Positions 52,599-61,520 of a stretch of 64,000 nucleotides of DNA are shown here, in pieces. The notes beneath the pieces are model-generated. The model saw only the letters and a program-made list of their open reading frames with translations, was not told the DNA's origin and made no database searches. How positions within the stretch are numbered: the stretch's first letter is position 1; every line of letters begins with the position of its first letter. A program made the position numbers and the translations under genes. The stretch comes from Agaribacterium haliotis (GTDB taxonomy: Bacteria; Pseudomonadota; Gammaproteobacteria; Pseudomonadales; Cellvibrionaceae), in assembly GCF_002312815.1 (NCBI RefSeq), contig NZ_NKQJ01000012.1, forward strand, positions 104,461 through 168,460. The letters run 5' to 3'.

Positions 52599-55151
52599 TT
52601 AAAACTCCCAATTACTGCGCACAAGCTGACGCGAACTCTCGCGGTGATCAAAGTGTTTGTCACTGATTTGCGTACTGATCAATGCCAGCAGTTCGCCAAC
52701 CTGGGCCAGTTTATCGCTGAGTTTTTTACGCTCGCCACCGTCGCGCTGGCTGAGCTCAGTGAGCACACTGAGCTTAAGGCTGCTCTGCGCTTCAAGTATC
52801 GCCCGCTGTTCAGGCTGCAACTCGTGCCGCGGCTCTTGGTTTGTGGGCAGGCGCTTAAGGTGTTCGTCTATGGCCTCTATCTGAAACAACAGCGAACGCG
52901 GATTGCTGGTATCCAGTAAGACCAGATCGAGACTGCTCTGCACGGCCAGGCGGGCGCGATAGCGACGCCGATAAGAAATCAGGGTTTCCATCGACAACAG
53001 CATCGCCTCAATTAAAATGTTCTGCTCGGCCGGCGCAAGTTCGGGGCTTAAAAACTCACTAATTATGGTCGCCGTTTGCATGCCGCGCTCAAGCCGGCGC
53101 CCCAGCTGTAAAAAATGCCAACCGATATTGCGCACCATGCTCTCTTGCACCAAACCCGAAAGCGCCATCAGCGCGGTTACCAAGGGGTCGAGCGCCTCTT
53201 CCGGTGCCGAGTTCAAACCAGGTTTAAAACTCGCATCCAGCTCACCTAAGGCATCGCGAATGTCGTTAATGACCCGAAGCGTATCGGACGACAACAGCTC
53301 TTTGCTCTCATCCGAACAGAACAACATCGCATTTAAATTCGAGCGCACGCTGCCAACAAGATTTGCATCGGTAATCACACCGAGCAGGCGCGCTTCGGGG
53401 TCGGCCAACTCCTCGTCGCTCGCCTCGAGAAAACCCGGCTGGGTCGAGCTGATCTTGGTCACCGCGCCGAGCAAAATACGGCGCACGGTATCGGGCAAGT
53501 CTTCTTCGCCATTTAACAATACAAATACCGTGCGCAAGATGCGCAGTGACGCTTCGGCGCGCTCGGCGTAGCGCCCCATCCAGAATAAATTCTCAACCAC
53601 ACGCGAAGGCAGGCTGTTTAATTCACTTTGATTTGCTTGCGGCTCGGGCTGCTCATCATCGCGCAAATTAAGCTGGGGTTCGGATGCAATGACCCAGGTA
53701 TCTTTGCTGAGCGAACCGGCCTGATTGCTAATATGAAACGAGCTCTCGTCAACCCCAACACGCGTCAAAGCGCCGGGCATCAGCGCGTAGGAATTATCAC
53801 AGGCCACGGCAAAGCTGCGCACAATCACCGGCCGCGGCTGCAACGCGCGGCCGTCAAAGCTCGGCATTGGCGCCGCCTCGATTAAAGGCTGAGCGACATA
53901 ATCAAGCGGCGCTGCCGCGAGGCGCTGCTTGAGCGCAAGGCGCTGCTGCTCGCTTAATTCACGCGCGCACACACTGCGCTCGCCGGGCCGGCGAAATACC
54001 GGCTTGATAACCAGCTCGTCAAGGTGGGCATCGATGTAGGCGCGATCTTCGGCGTCGGCGTACCAGTAGTTTTGCACCGAGCCCAGGCGCAAGTCACGAC
54101 CGAGCAGAGCTTTGGCAATAGCGGGCAAGAACTTCAGCAACACCGGGCTTTCAAGGATGCCCGAACCAAGTGGGTTGGCGATGGCCACACGCCCGGCGCG
54201 CACCACTTCGAGCAGGTTTGCAACACCGAGCTGGCTGTCGCTGCGCAGTTCAACCGGGTCACAGTACCAGTCGTCAACGCGGCGCAAAATCACATCAACA
54301 CGGCTCAAACCGGCCAGTGACTTCATCCACACAAAACCGTTGCGCACAACTAAGTCGCCACTTTGCACCAAATCCAGCCCCAGGTAGTTGGCCAGATACG
54401 CGTGCTCAAAATAGGTTTCATTGTGGGCGCCGGGCGTCAGCACCACTACGCGGGCTTGGTCATCACTCGGCGACAGGCTGTTTAGTTTGACTCGCAGGCG
54501 CTGAAAAAACGGAGCGAGCCTGTGCACACGGCTGTTGCGAAACAGGCTCGGCAACACCCGCGACATCACCGTGCGATTTTCCAGCGCGTAACCCAAACCA
54601 CTGGGGCACTGGCTGCGATCGGTCAGCACCCTAAGCTGGCCCGAGCTATCGCGCATCATATCCACCGCGTGCAACACTAAATTGTGTTCACCCGGTAAAT
54701 CCAAACCCTGACAGGCGCGCAAAAAACCCCGGTGAGCAAACAGCACTTCCGGCGGCAAGACGCCACTGCGCAGCAACTTGCGCTCACCGTAAATATCTTT
54801 GAGCAGCAGATTAAATAATTCCGCGCGCTCAAGTAGCCCCGCTTCGGTGCTGGCCCACTCTTCGGAGCTGATCAGCGCCGGCACCAAATCGAGCCCCCAG
54901 GTGCGAGAACCGGCATCGCCCTGATCGTAAATATTGTAGGTGGCGCCATCGTCGCGCAGAATGCGCAAGGCTTTTTTCTGGCGGTCGGCAAACGCATCAA
55001 AGCCCATGCCTTTTAATGAACTAAGCAGCTGCGCCCAGTGTGCTTTGACATTGCCAGCTTCATCAAAAACTTCATCGCAGGCGCCGGGGCGAGAAGCGAC
55101 GTAATTCATTACCTCGAGCGGGGCGGTATCGGTGGGCTTGGCACTTATCAC
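52599..55151 (-). CDS. Circularly permuted ATP-grasp/alpha-E fusion protein
   Basis: An 850-residue fusion. Residues about 25-490 are a circularly permuted ATP-grasp (CP_ATPgrasp/DUF407-like): VLTDRSQCPSGLGYALENR, VVVLTPGAHNETYFEHAYLA, DVILRRVDDWYCDP and Lys383 in LVIKPVFRRPGE. Residues about 514-845 are an alpha-E domain (VVENLFWMGRYAERAEASLR). The Glu-Asn-containing VLEDNLRVPSG of the separate ATP-grasp gene is VLTDRSQCPSG here, and the Gly-rich loop after the KP differs, so catalysis may differ or be lost. GTG 55149-55151 is the longest start; ATG 55107-55109 is also possible. It is followed at once by the transglutaminase gene. Confidence 0.93.
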   Translation of the reverse strand: MISAKPTDTAPLEVMNYVASRPGACDEVFDEAGNVKAHWAQLLSSLKGMGFDAFADRQKKALRILRDDGATYNIYDQGDAGSRTWGLDLVPALISSEEWASTEAGLLERAELFNLLLKDIYGERKLLRSGVLPPEVLFAHRGFLRACQGLDLPGEHNLVLHAVDMMRDSSGQLRVLTDRSQCPSGLGYALENRTVMSRVLPSLFRNSRVHRLAPFFQRLRVKLNSLSPSDDQARVVVLTPGAHNETYFEHAYLANYLGLDLVQSGDLVVRNGFVWMKSLAGLSRVDVILRRVDDWYCDPVELRSDSQLGVANLLEVVRAGRVAIANPLGSGILESPVLLKFLPAIAKALLGRDLRLGSVQNYWYADAEDRAYIDAHLDELVIKPVFRRPGERSVCARELSEQQRLALKQRLAAAPLDYVAQPLIEAAPMPSFDGRALQPRPVIVRSFAVACDNSYALMPGALTRVGVDESSFHISNQAGSLSKDTWVIASEPQLNLRDDEQPEPQANQSELNSLPSRVVENLFWMGRYAERAEASLRILRTVFVLLNGEEDLPDTVRRILLGAVTKISSTQPGFLEASDEELADPEARLLGVITDANLVGSVRSNLNAMLFCSDESKELLSSDTLRVINDIRDALGELDASFKPGLNSAPEEALDPLVTALMALSGLVQESMVRNIGWHFLQLGRRLERGMQTATIISEFLSPELAPAEQNILIEAMLLSMETLISYRRRYRARLAVQSSLDLVLLDTSNPRSLLFQIEAIDEHLKRLPTNQEPRHELQPEQRAILEAQSSLKLSVLTELSQRDGGERKKLSDKLAQVGELLALISTQISDKHFDHRESSRQLVRSNWEF

Positions 55152-55220
55152 GGCGAGGGCCTTAAACTGGGTGGGCCGGCATTATCTCACTACTTTGCAA
55201 CAATGTTTATTGCCTAAACC

Positions 55221-58200
55221 CTAAATAAAGGGCGCGGCACTGCGCCTCAGATCGAGCGTATGCGGGTATTCATCTGCGGCCTCCTCCGGCGGTGGGCTCA
55301 TCGGCTGCGGCGGCGTTTGATTCGGGAAAAATTCGCGCAGGGCCTGCATTTGTGGCCTTGGCACAAACGGCCCCTGAGTGTGGCCAATGCTACTAAAGCG
55401 ATTCACCCGCCGCGCTTCGGCCTCCATGGCGTTCACCGGGAAACTGTCGTAACTGCGCCCGCCCTCGTGGCTGACATGATATGTACAGCCCCCTACCGAG
55501 CGGCCATTCCAGCAGTCGATTAAGTCAAAGTGCAGCGGTACGTGCACGCCGATAGTCGGGTGCAGCGCACTCGGCGGCGCCCAGGCGCGATAGCGCACTG
55601 CGGCCACAAACTCGCCTTGTTTACCGGTGGCTTGCAGCGGTACTCGCCGACCGTTGCAGGCGAGCACATAACGGCTATCTGTCAAACCCGATAGTTTTAC
55701 TTGCACACGCTCAACCGACGAATCGACGTAACGCGCCGTGCCAAAACTGCCGATCTCTTCGCCCAGCACATGCCAGGGCTCGATGGCCCAGTGCAGCTCA
55801 AAGTGGATATCGCCAAACTGCTGGCGGCCAAAACAGGGGAAACGAAAGGCCTGGAAGGGTTTGAGCCAGTCGAGGTCAAAAGCTAAGCCGTGACGGTTTA
55901 AATCCTCAACCACTTCTTTTAAATCGGCCCACAAATAATGCGGCAACATAAATTTATCGTGCAGGCTGGTCCCCCAGCGCACCAGAGGCTGTTTGTAGGG
56001 TGTTTTCCAAAAACGCAGCAGCAGCGCGCGAATCAACAGCGCCTGCACCAGCGCCATACGGCTGTGCGGCGGCATTTCAAAACCGCGAAATTCCAAAATG
56101 CCGAGGCGGCCGCTGGCCGAACCCGGCGCAAACAGTTTATCGATGCAAAATTCGGCGCGGTGGGTATTGCCGGTAATATCGATCAGCAAATTGCGAAACA
56201 GCCTATCGACCAACCAGGGCTGTTCGGCGAGACCTTCGGGCACCTGTTGAAATGCCGTTTCGAGCTCATAGAGCATTTCGTCGCGGCCTTCGTCAACGCG
56301 CGGCGCCTGGCTTGTCGGCCCGATAAAACTGCCTGAAAACACGTAACTTAAACTCGGGTGATGCTGCCAAAAACTGACAAACGAGCGCAGTAAGTCAGGC
56401 CGCCTGAGCAGTGGGCTATCAGCCGGGCTCGCGCCACCTAAGGTAATGTGGTTGCCGCCGCCGGTGCCCGTATGGCGGCCATCGAGCATAAATTTCTCCG
56501 CCGCTAAGCGCGATTGGCGCGCCGCGTGGTAGAGCTCAGTGGTGGTGGAGATCAACTCGCGCCACGAGCTGGACGGGTGAACATTGACTTCAATCACCCC
56601 CGGGTCGGGCGTTACCAGAAGTTTTTGCAGGCGCGCATCTTTCGGCGGTTCATAACCTTCGATAATCAGCGGCGTATCGCAGCGCTCAGCAGCCGTCTCC
56701 AGCGCGACCAACAGCTCAACATAGTTTTCCAGGGCGTACAGTGGCGGCATAAAAATATGCAGTTTGCCCCCGCGCACTTCGATGCACAGCGCCGTGCGAA
56801 TAACATTAACACTGCGCCCGCCTTCATCGCCCGGCTCCGGTGGCGATTTTTTACTGGGTTTGTCACCAGGCTCTTGCCCAACCTGTCGCCCGGCCTGTTG
56901 CCCAGCAGCATCTGCGCGGTATTCGTTTTGCTGTATTTCGCGCACATTAAATGGCAGGCGAATATCGATGCGCTTTTGCAAAGGCTCGCACGGCTCACCC
57001 GGATCGCGCTGCTTAACAAAAGGCTGCTCGGCACTTTCGGGCAGCTGCGCCAGCGGCAGGCGCAGCCCCAAAGGCGAATCACCCGGTGTTAAGATCAGCC
57101 GCTCGCGGCGCAGCGGCCACGCGCTGGTCTGCCAGCTTTTGCTGATCGCATCCCACTCGAGCGGCAGGACAAAACCAACCGGCTCGGAAAACTTGCGCTC
57201 TAATAAACGCGCGAGGCGCCGGCGACCGAGGTCGTCGCTGACGCGCATCGCCAATTGATCGATGTTTAGCGGCAGCTGTTGTTGCTCAAGCAAATAGTGC
57301 AACGCGTCTTCATAGGCCGGCTGTAAAAAACGCTCGTCGATCCCGATTAAATCCAGCAGGCAGTGAGCAAAGCGCTCGGCAGTGTTTATATCGTGTTTTA
57401 AATCACTGTCGATGCGCGCAAGCAGTTTAGGCTCGCGCCACAGCGCTTCACCGTCTTTGCGCCAAAACAAACCCAGGGCCCAGCGCGGCACTTCTTCGCC
57501 GGGATACCATTTGCCCTGGCCGTAGTGCAGCAGCGCCTGCGGTGCAAAATGATCGCGAAGGCGCAGCAACAAACTTTTAGCGAGCGCCAGTTTATCCTCG
57601 CCCAGCGCCTCGGTATTCCACTGCGCCGATTCCATATCGTCAATGGATACAAATGTCGGCTCGCCGCCCATTGTCAGGCGAATATCCTGTTCCAGCATCT
57701 GCTGATCAATGCTGTCGCCCAAGGCTAGGATATTTTGCCACTCGCTATCATCGTAAGGCCGGGTTACACGCGGATCTTCGTGAATACGCGCAACCTCGTT
57801 GCTAAAACTAAACTCAACTTCACACTTGTCCGTGGCACCGGAAATTGGCGCCGCCGACGACGGTCTCGGCGTACAAGCTAAGGGTATGTGACCTTCACCG
57901 GCAAATAGCCCCGAGGTCGGGTCGAGCCCAACCCATCCGGCCCCCGGTAAAAATACCTCGCACCAGGCGTGCAGGTCGGTAAAGTCACTTTCCGGCCCGG
58001 AAGGACCGTCGAGTGATTTTTCATCGGCGCTTAACTGCACCAGGTAACCCGAAACAAACCGCGCTGCCAGCCCGCGGTGGCGAAGCAGCTGAACCAGTAA
58101 CCAGCTGCTGTCGCGACACGAGCCGAGTTTTTTTTCAAGTGTCTGCTCGGGCGTTTGCACACCCGGCTCCATGCGGATGCTGTACTTAATCAAACCCTGC

Positions 58201-58709
58201 AACTGTTGATTGACCGCGACCAACCAGTCAATGCTGCGCATCTTTTTTTGTTTTGCTTCTTGTTTTAATTCCGAAATCGGGCCGTGAGCGCCTGCGTTTG
58301 CTAAAGGCAAATCGGCCAACAGCGCCTTAAAAAGCGGCCCGCAAGCTTCGAGCTCAAGATACGGCGCTAAGTCTTTTTTTAAGTCGTCATCGTAGGTAAA
58401 CGGAAAGTGCTCGGCTTTTTCTTCCAGAAAAAAATCAAACGGGTTAATCACCACCATGTCGGCGATAACTTCCACCTCAACCGCTAAACGCCGGCACTTT
58501 TCCGGAAACACCACACTCGCCTGATAATTGCCCAAAGCATCCTGCTGCCAGTTAACAAAATGTTGTTTGGGCTCGATATTCAGGCTGTAGCTGTGTATAG
58601 GCGTACGGCAGTGCGGCGCCGGCCTGAGCCTGATTGTGTGCGCCGACAAATTCACCAAACGATCAAAGTCGTAATACGTCTTATGAGAAATTGCGACACG
58701 AATAGTCAT
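55221..58709 (-). CDS. Transglutaminase-DUF2126 protein of the ATP-grasp cluster
   Basis: An 1162-residue protein. N-terminal transglutaminase part: TG N-domain (VAISHKTYYDFDRLVNLSA), catalytic Cys in KLGSCRDSSWLLVQLLRHRG, His in FTDLHAWCEVFLPGAGWVGL, Asp in LDPTSG. The rest (from about residue 340) is DUF2126, with LTMGGEPTFVSIDD, GTGGGNHITLGGA and DITGNTHRAEFCIDKLF. DUF2126 is found fused to transglutaminase domains in this type of cluster, function unknown. ATG 58707-58709, 15 bases after the alpha-E stop, so co-transcribed. Confidence 0.94.
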   Translation of the reverse strand: MTIRVAISHKTYYDFDRLVNLSAHTIRLRPAPHCRTPIHSYSLNIEPKQHFVNWQQDALGNYQASVVFPEKCRRLAVEVEVIADMVVINPFDFFLEEKAEHFPFTYDDDLKKDLAPYLELEACGPLFKALLADLPLANAGAHGPISELKQEAKQKKMRSIDWLVAVNQQLQGLIKYSIRMEPGVQTPEQTLEKKLGSCRDSSWLLVQLLRHRGLAARFVSGYLVQLSADEKSLDGPSGPESDFTDLHAWCEVFLPGAGWVGLDPTSGLFAGEGHIPLACTPRPSSAAPISGATDKCEVEFSFSNEVARIHEDPRVTRPYDDSEWQNILALGDSIDQQMLEQDIRLTMGGEPTFVSIDDMESAQWNTEALGEDKLALAKSLLLRLRDHFAPQALLHYGQGKWYPGEEVPRWALGLFWRKDGEALWREPKLLARIDSDLKHDINTAERFAHCLLDLIGIDERFLQPAYEDALHYLLEQQQLPLNIDQLAMRVSDDLGRRRLARLLERKFSEPVGFVLPLEWDAISKSWQTSAWPLRRERLILTPGDSPLGLRLPLAQLPESAEQPFVKQRDPGEPCEPLQKRIDIRLPFNVREIQQNEYRADAAGQQAGRQVGQEPGDKPSKKSPPEPGDEGGRSVNVIRTALCIEVRGGKLHIFMPPLYALENYVELLVALETAAERCDTPLIIEGYEPPKDARLQKLLVTPDPGVIEVNVHPSSSWRELISTTTELYHAARQSRLAAEKFMLDGRHTGTGGGNHITLGGASPADSPLLRRPDLLRSFVSFWQHHPSLSYVFSGSFIGPTSQAPRVDEGRDEMLYELETAFQQVPEGLAEQPWLVDRLFRNLLIDITGNTHRAEFCIDKLFAPGSASGRLGILEFRGFEMPPHSRMALVQALLIRALLLRFWKTPYKQPLVRWGTSLHDKFMLPHYLWADLKEVVEDLNRHGLAFDLDWLKPFQAFRFPCFGRQQFGDIHFELHWAIEPWHVLGEEIGSFGTARYVDSSVERVQVKLSGLTDSRYVLACNGRRVPLQATGKQGEFVAAVRYRAWAPPSALHPTIGVHVPLHFDLIDCWNGRSVGGCTYHVSHEGGRSYDSFPVNAMEAEARRVNRFSSIGHTQGPFVPRPQMQALREFFPNQTPPQPMSPPPEEAADEYPHTLDLRRSAAPFI

Positions 58710-58724
58710 ATAGAATCTCTTAAC

Positions 58725-59654
58725 CTAGCTGTATTTAGGAAACCAAAGTTCGCGTATATCTGTGTGCACCTTAGCTAAATAAATTTGCAGTTCGTTTAAA
58801 TACGCCCGCAGCGCGGCACCGTTGGTTTCGCCGTCGAAATGTAAGCTCAGCTTGTCGTAGCTGTGTTTTAGCTGCTCAACAAGCGGCTGAGACTGGGGAA
58901 GCTTTTCACATGAATCGAGTATGGATATAAAACAGTGTTCAATTGAGCGCGGTAAATTGGCATCCAGTAATAAATAGTTGGCAACCATGCTGCCTGAAAC
59001 CGGCCCGCGCACCGTGCGCCGATAACCCTGCTCGGCATTGAGCGAACGCAACACGGTGCCCCAAATAATTTGGCGCACATAGGTGTCATCTTCAATGACT
59101 TCAAGTACCGCCGCGGCACCGGCGTCGAGGTTGCGTGTGGTCATATCTGCGCGCTCGAGATTTCTGCCGAGGCGCAAAAACCACCACGCGGCGTCGTGAG
59201 GCATATTGCCATAGAGCAAGCCGTGAATTTGCTGGCAGCCTTTAATAATGGTGTCGAGAAATTCGTAGCGCTTGGAGCGATTAATGCCCTGCTGCAGATT
59301 TTCCTGCACATAGAGGTTAAGCTCGTTGGTCAGCTCCCAGGTCTCTTGCAGAACCACATCGCGGGTGGTGCGCACGTTCTCGCGTATCGCGGCCAGCGAC
59401 GACACCACTGAACAGGGGTTATTGCTATCGCCGAGCATAAACTTAACAACATTGCGTTCATCGCGAACGGAAAAACGCTCGTCAAAATCGCTTTGCAGGC
59501 TGTTAATGCTAATCAGGTTGTACCACGACAAGCTCACCGACCTTGGCAAATCAAATAACAATTTGTCGTAGATGGTAATTAATCTGGCCGTGCTTTCAAT
59601 ACGCTCCAGGTAGCGTGCGGTCCAATACACTCGCTCGGCAACTTTTGACAACAT
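58725..59654 (-). CDS. Alpha-E domain protein
   Basis: A 309-residue alpha-helical protein of the alpha-E family (VAERVYWTARYLERIESTAR, SKRYEFLDTIIKGCQQIHGL, FLRLGRNLERADMTTRNLDA). The family is always found with circularly permuted ATP-grasp and transglutaminase genes; it may be a catalytic or scaffolding partner, but no activity is known. Its ATG (59652-59654) overlaps the TGA of the ATP-grasp gene in TGATG, so the two are translationally coupled. Confidence 0.93.
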   Translation of the reverse strand: MLSKVAERVYWTARYLERIESTARLITIYDKLLFDLPRSVSLSWYNLISINSLQSDFDERFSVRDERNVVKFMLGDSNNPCSVVSSLAAIRENVRTTRDVVLQETWELTNELNLYVQENLQQGINRSKRYEFLDTIIKGCQQIHGLLYGNMPHDAAWWFLRLGRNLERADMTTRNLDAGAAAVLEVIEDDTYVRQIIWGTVLRSLNAEQGYRRTVRGPVSGSMVANYLLLDANLPRSIEHCFISILDSCEKLPQSQPLVEQLKHSYDKLSLHFDGETNGAALRAYLNELQIYLAKVHTDIRELWFPKYS

Positions 59655-61111
59655 CAGTTTGCCCCCCCTTCGGTATCGACTATCCAGGTATCTTTGCTGC
59701 CGCCGCCCTGTGATGAGTTAACCACAAGCGAGCCTTTTTTCATTGCCACCCGGGTTAAGCCGCCGGTGGTGACATAGCTGTCTTTGCCCTGCAGTACAAA
59801 AGGGCGCAAATCCAGGTGGCGCGGCTCGGCCACATTGCGGCCAACCAGCGTAGGTGCTGTCGACAGGGCCAAGGTCGGCTGAGCAATATAGTTGCGCGGA
59901 TTTGCCTGAATCAGCGCAGCAAAATGCTCGCGCTCTTTTTTAGTCGAATGTGGGCCGATCAACATGCCGTAGCCGCCACTTTCATTTGCCGGTTTGACCA
60001 CAAGTTTGTCGAGATTGGCCAATACGTGCTGGCGCTGTTTATCGTCGTAACATAAGTAGGTTTCAACGTTTGGCAGCAGCGGGCTTTCGTCGAGATAGTA
60101 TTTGATCACCTCTGGCACAAACGCATAAATCACTTTATCGTCGGCAACACCTGCGCCCGGCGCATTGGCCAGCGCAACATTGCCCGCACGCCACGCGCGC
60201 ATCAAACCGGCAACACCGAGTACCGAATCGCGGTGAAAACATTCAGGGTCTAAAAACAGATCGTCAATGCGCCGATAAATGACATCAACACGCTCGAGCC
60301 CGGCGATGGTTTTTGTGTACACGCAGTCATCCTGGACAACAAGGTCACTGCCTTCAACCAGCTCTGCCCCCATCTGCTGAGCCAAAAAAGCGTGCTCAAA
60401 ATAAGCCGAGTTATAAATGCCCGGCGTTAATACCACAACAACGGGTTTTTCGATCGCTCGTGGGCTCAGCGCCGTTAGGGTATCAAACAGTCGCGACGGA
60501 TAGTCGCCGACAGGCGCTATATCCACTTTCTCAAATACCTCTGGCATCACTCGTTTCATTATCGAGCGATTTTCTAACATGTACGATACGCCTGAGGGCA
60601 CACGCAAGTTATCTTCAAGCACATAAAATTTGCCATCGGTATGGCGCACCAAGTCAGTGCCACATATATGTGCCCACACCCCAAATGCGGGCGAGATGCC
60701 TTCACATTCAGCGCGGTAATTACTGCTCTGCTTGAGCACAAATTCGGGGATAATGCCGTCTTTGATAATCTTCTGCTCGTGGTAAAGATCATCAATAAAC
60801 ATATTTAAAGCTTTAAGCCTCTGCTTTAAACCGGCATCGGTTTGCTGCCACTGATTTTTTGCAATCACACGCGGGATAATGTCAAACGGCCAGGCTCTAT
60901 CGATATTGCCCTCTTCGGTGTAGACCGTAAAACTCACGCCCATTTCACGAATGGTGGCCTCGGCCGCCAAGCGCCGCGCGTCGACTTCCTGCTCAGACAA
61001 GCTTTTTAAATAACTTAATAATTTTTGTGCAGGTTTGCGTGCATTGCCGGGGCTTGAAATAAGTTCATCGTAAAACTCCCCGGCTTGATAGTCGTTCCAG
61101 GCAATGCTCAT
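59654..61111 (-). CDS. Circularly permuted ATP-grasp protein (CP_ATPgrasp_2-type)
   Basis: About 485 residues of stand-alone circularly permuted ATP-grasp. Residues include YVLEDNLRVPSGVSYMLENR (acidic metal ligands retained, about residue 166 on), VVVLTPGIYNSAYFEHAFLA, VDVIYRRIDDLFLDP and LVVKPANESGGYGM with the ATP-binding Lys and Gly-rich loop. This looks like an active ligase of the peptide-amide-forming type. The frame extends to TTG 61162; ATG 61109-61111 (MSIAWNDYQAGEFYDEL) matches the family start better. It is the first gene of the cluster. Confidence 0.92.
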   Translation of the reverse strand: MSIAWNDYQAGEFYDELISSPGNARKPAQKLLSYLKSLSEQEVDARRLAAEATIREMGVSFTVYTEEGNIDRAWPFDIIPRVIAKNQWQQTDAGLKQRLKALNMFIDDLYHEQKIIKDGIIPEFVLKQSSNYRAECEGISPAFGVWAHICGTDLVRHTDGKFYVLEDNLRVPSGVSYMLENRSIMKRVMPEVFEKVDIAPVGDYPSRLFDTLTALSPRAIEKPVVVVLTPGIYNSAYFEHAFLAQQMGAELVEGSDLVVQDDCVYTKTIAGLERVDVIYRRIDDLFLDPECFHRDSVLGVAGLMRAWRAGNVALANAPGAGVADDKVIYAFVPEVIKYYLDESPLLPNVETYLCYDDKQRQHVLANLDKLVVKPANESGGYGMLIGPHSTKKEREHFAALIQANPRNYIAQPTLALSTAPTLVGRNVAEPRHLDLRPFVLQGKDSYVTTGGLTRVAMKKGSLVVNSSQGGGSKDTWIVDTEGGAN

Positions 61112-61520
61112 ATCGCTGTTCTTACTCCGCTGAAAAGGCCTTCGCCGCGCGTTATATCTCAATAAGAGTAAGCAATGCAGATATCACACCATTATGACAA
61201 AACAGAAAATAGCGCGAATAAATACCAGTAAAAACCGGGTTAATGAACAATAAAAGCGCTGGCGTTGAAAACAATGACAAAACGCTAAGCACCTATTCAC
61301 CTAGGCACCTATGCATCACCTATGCACCTAGGCCCGACTACAAAAGAGCGTTAAAACACCAGGGGGCAGCAGCGATTAACTGTTTGTGTCAGTGCTTGTG
61401 TTTGTGTCTGTGTTTGTAGTTGCGCGATTAGCTGTCACTGAACAGTAGAATCGAAGATAAAAAAAAGCCCGGCATCAACGATGCCGGGCTTACAAGTCAT
61501 ACAGTTTTTAAAATGAAAGC
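61112..61520. other. 409-base intergenic stretch with short repeats and a terminator
   Basis: Upstream side of the ATP-grasp cluster. It holds a small repeat block CACCTATGCA/CACCTAGG (about 61290-61334, with CCTAGG at both ends), a GT-rich TGTGTTTGTGTCTG block (about 61381-61420), and the terminator of the beta-helix gene. No gene is supported. A promoter for the cluster is presumably here but is not obvious. Confidence 0.5.
61459..61491 (-). terminator. Intrinsic terminator of the beta-trefoil/beta-helix gene
   Basis: An 11-bp perfect stem AAGCCCGGCAT (61465-61475) with ATGCCGGGCTT (61481-61491) and a 5-base loop; on the minus strand it is followed by eight T residues. It lies 30 bases past the stop at 61521. 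Confidence 0.92.

Noticed and set aside
61290..61420. CRISPR-like array
   Set aside because: The short CACCTATGCA and TGTGTTTG repeats lack equal spacing and unique spacers, and no cas gene is present.
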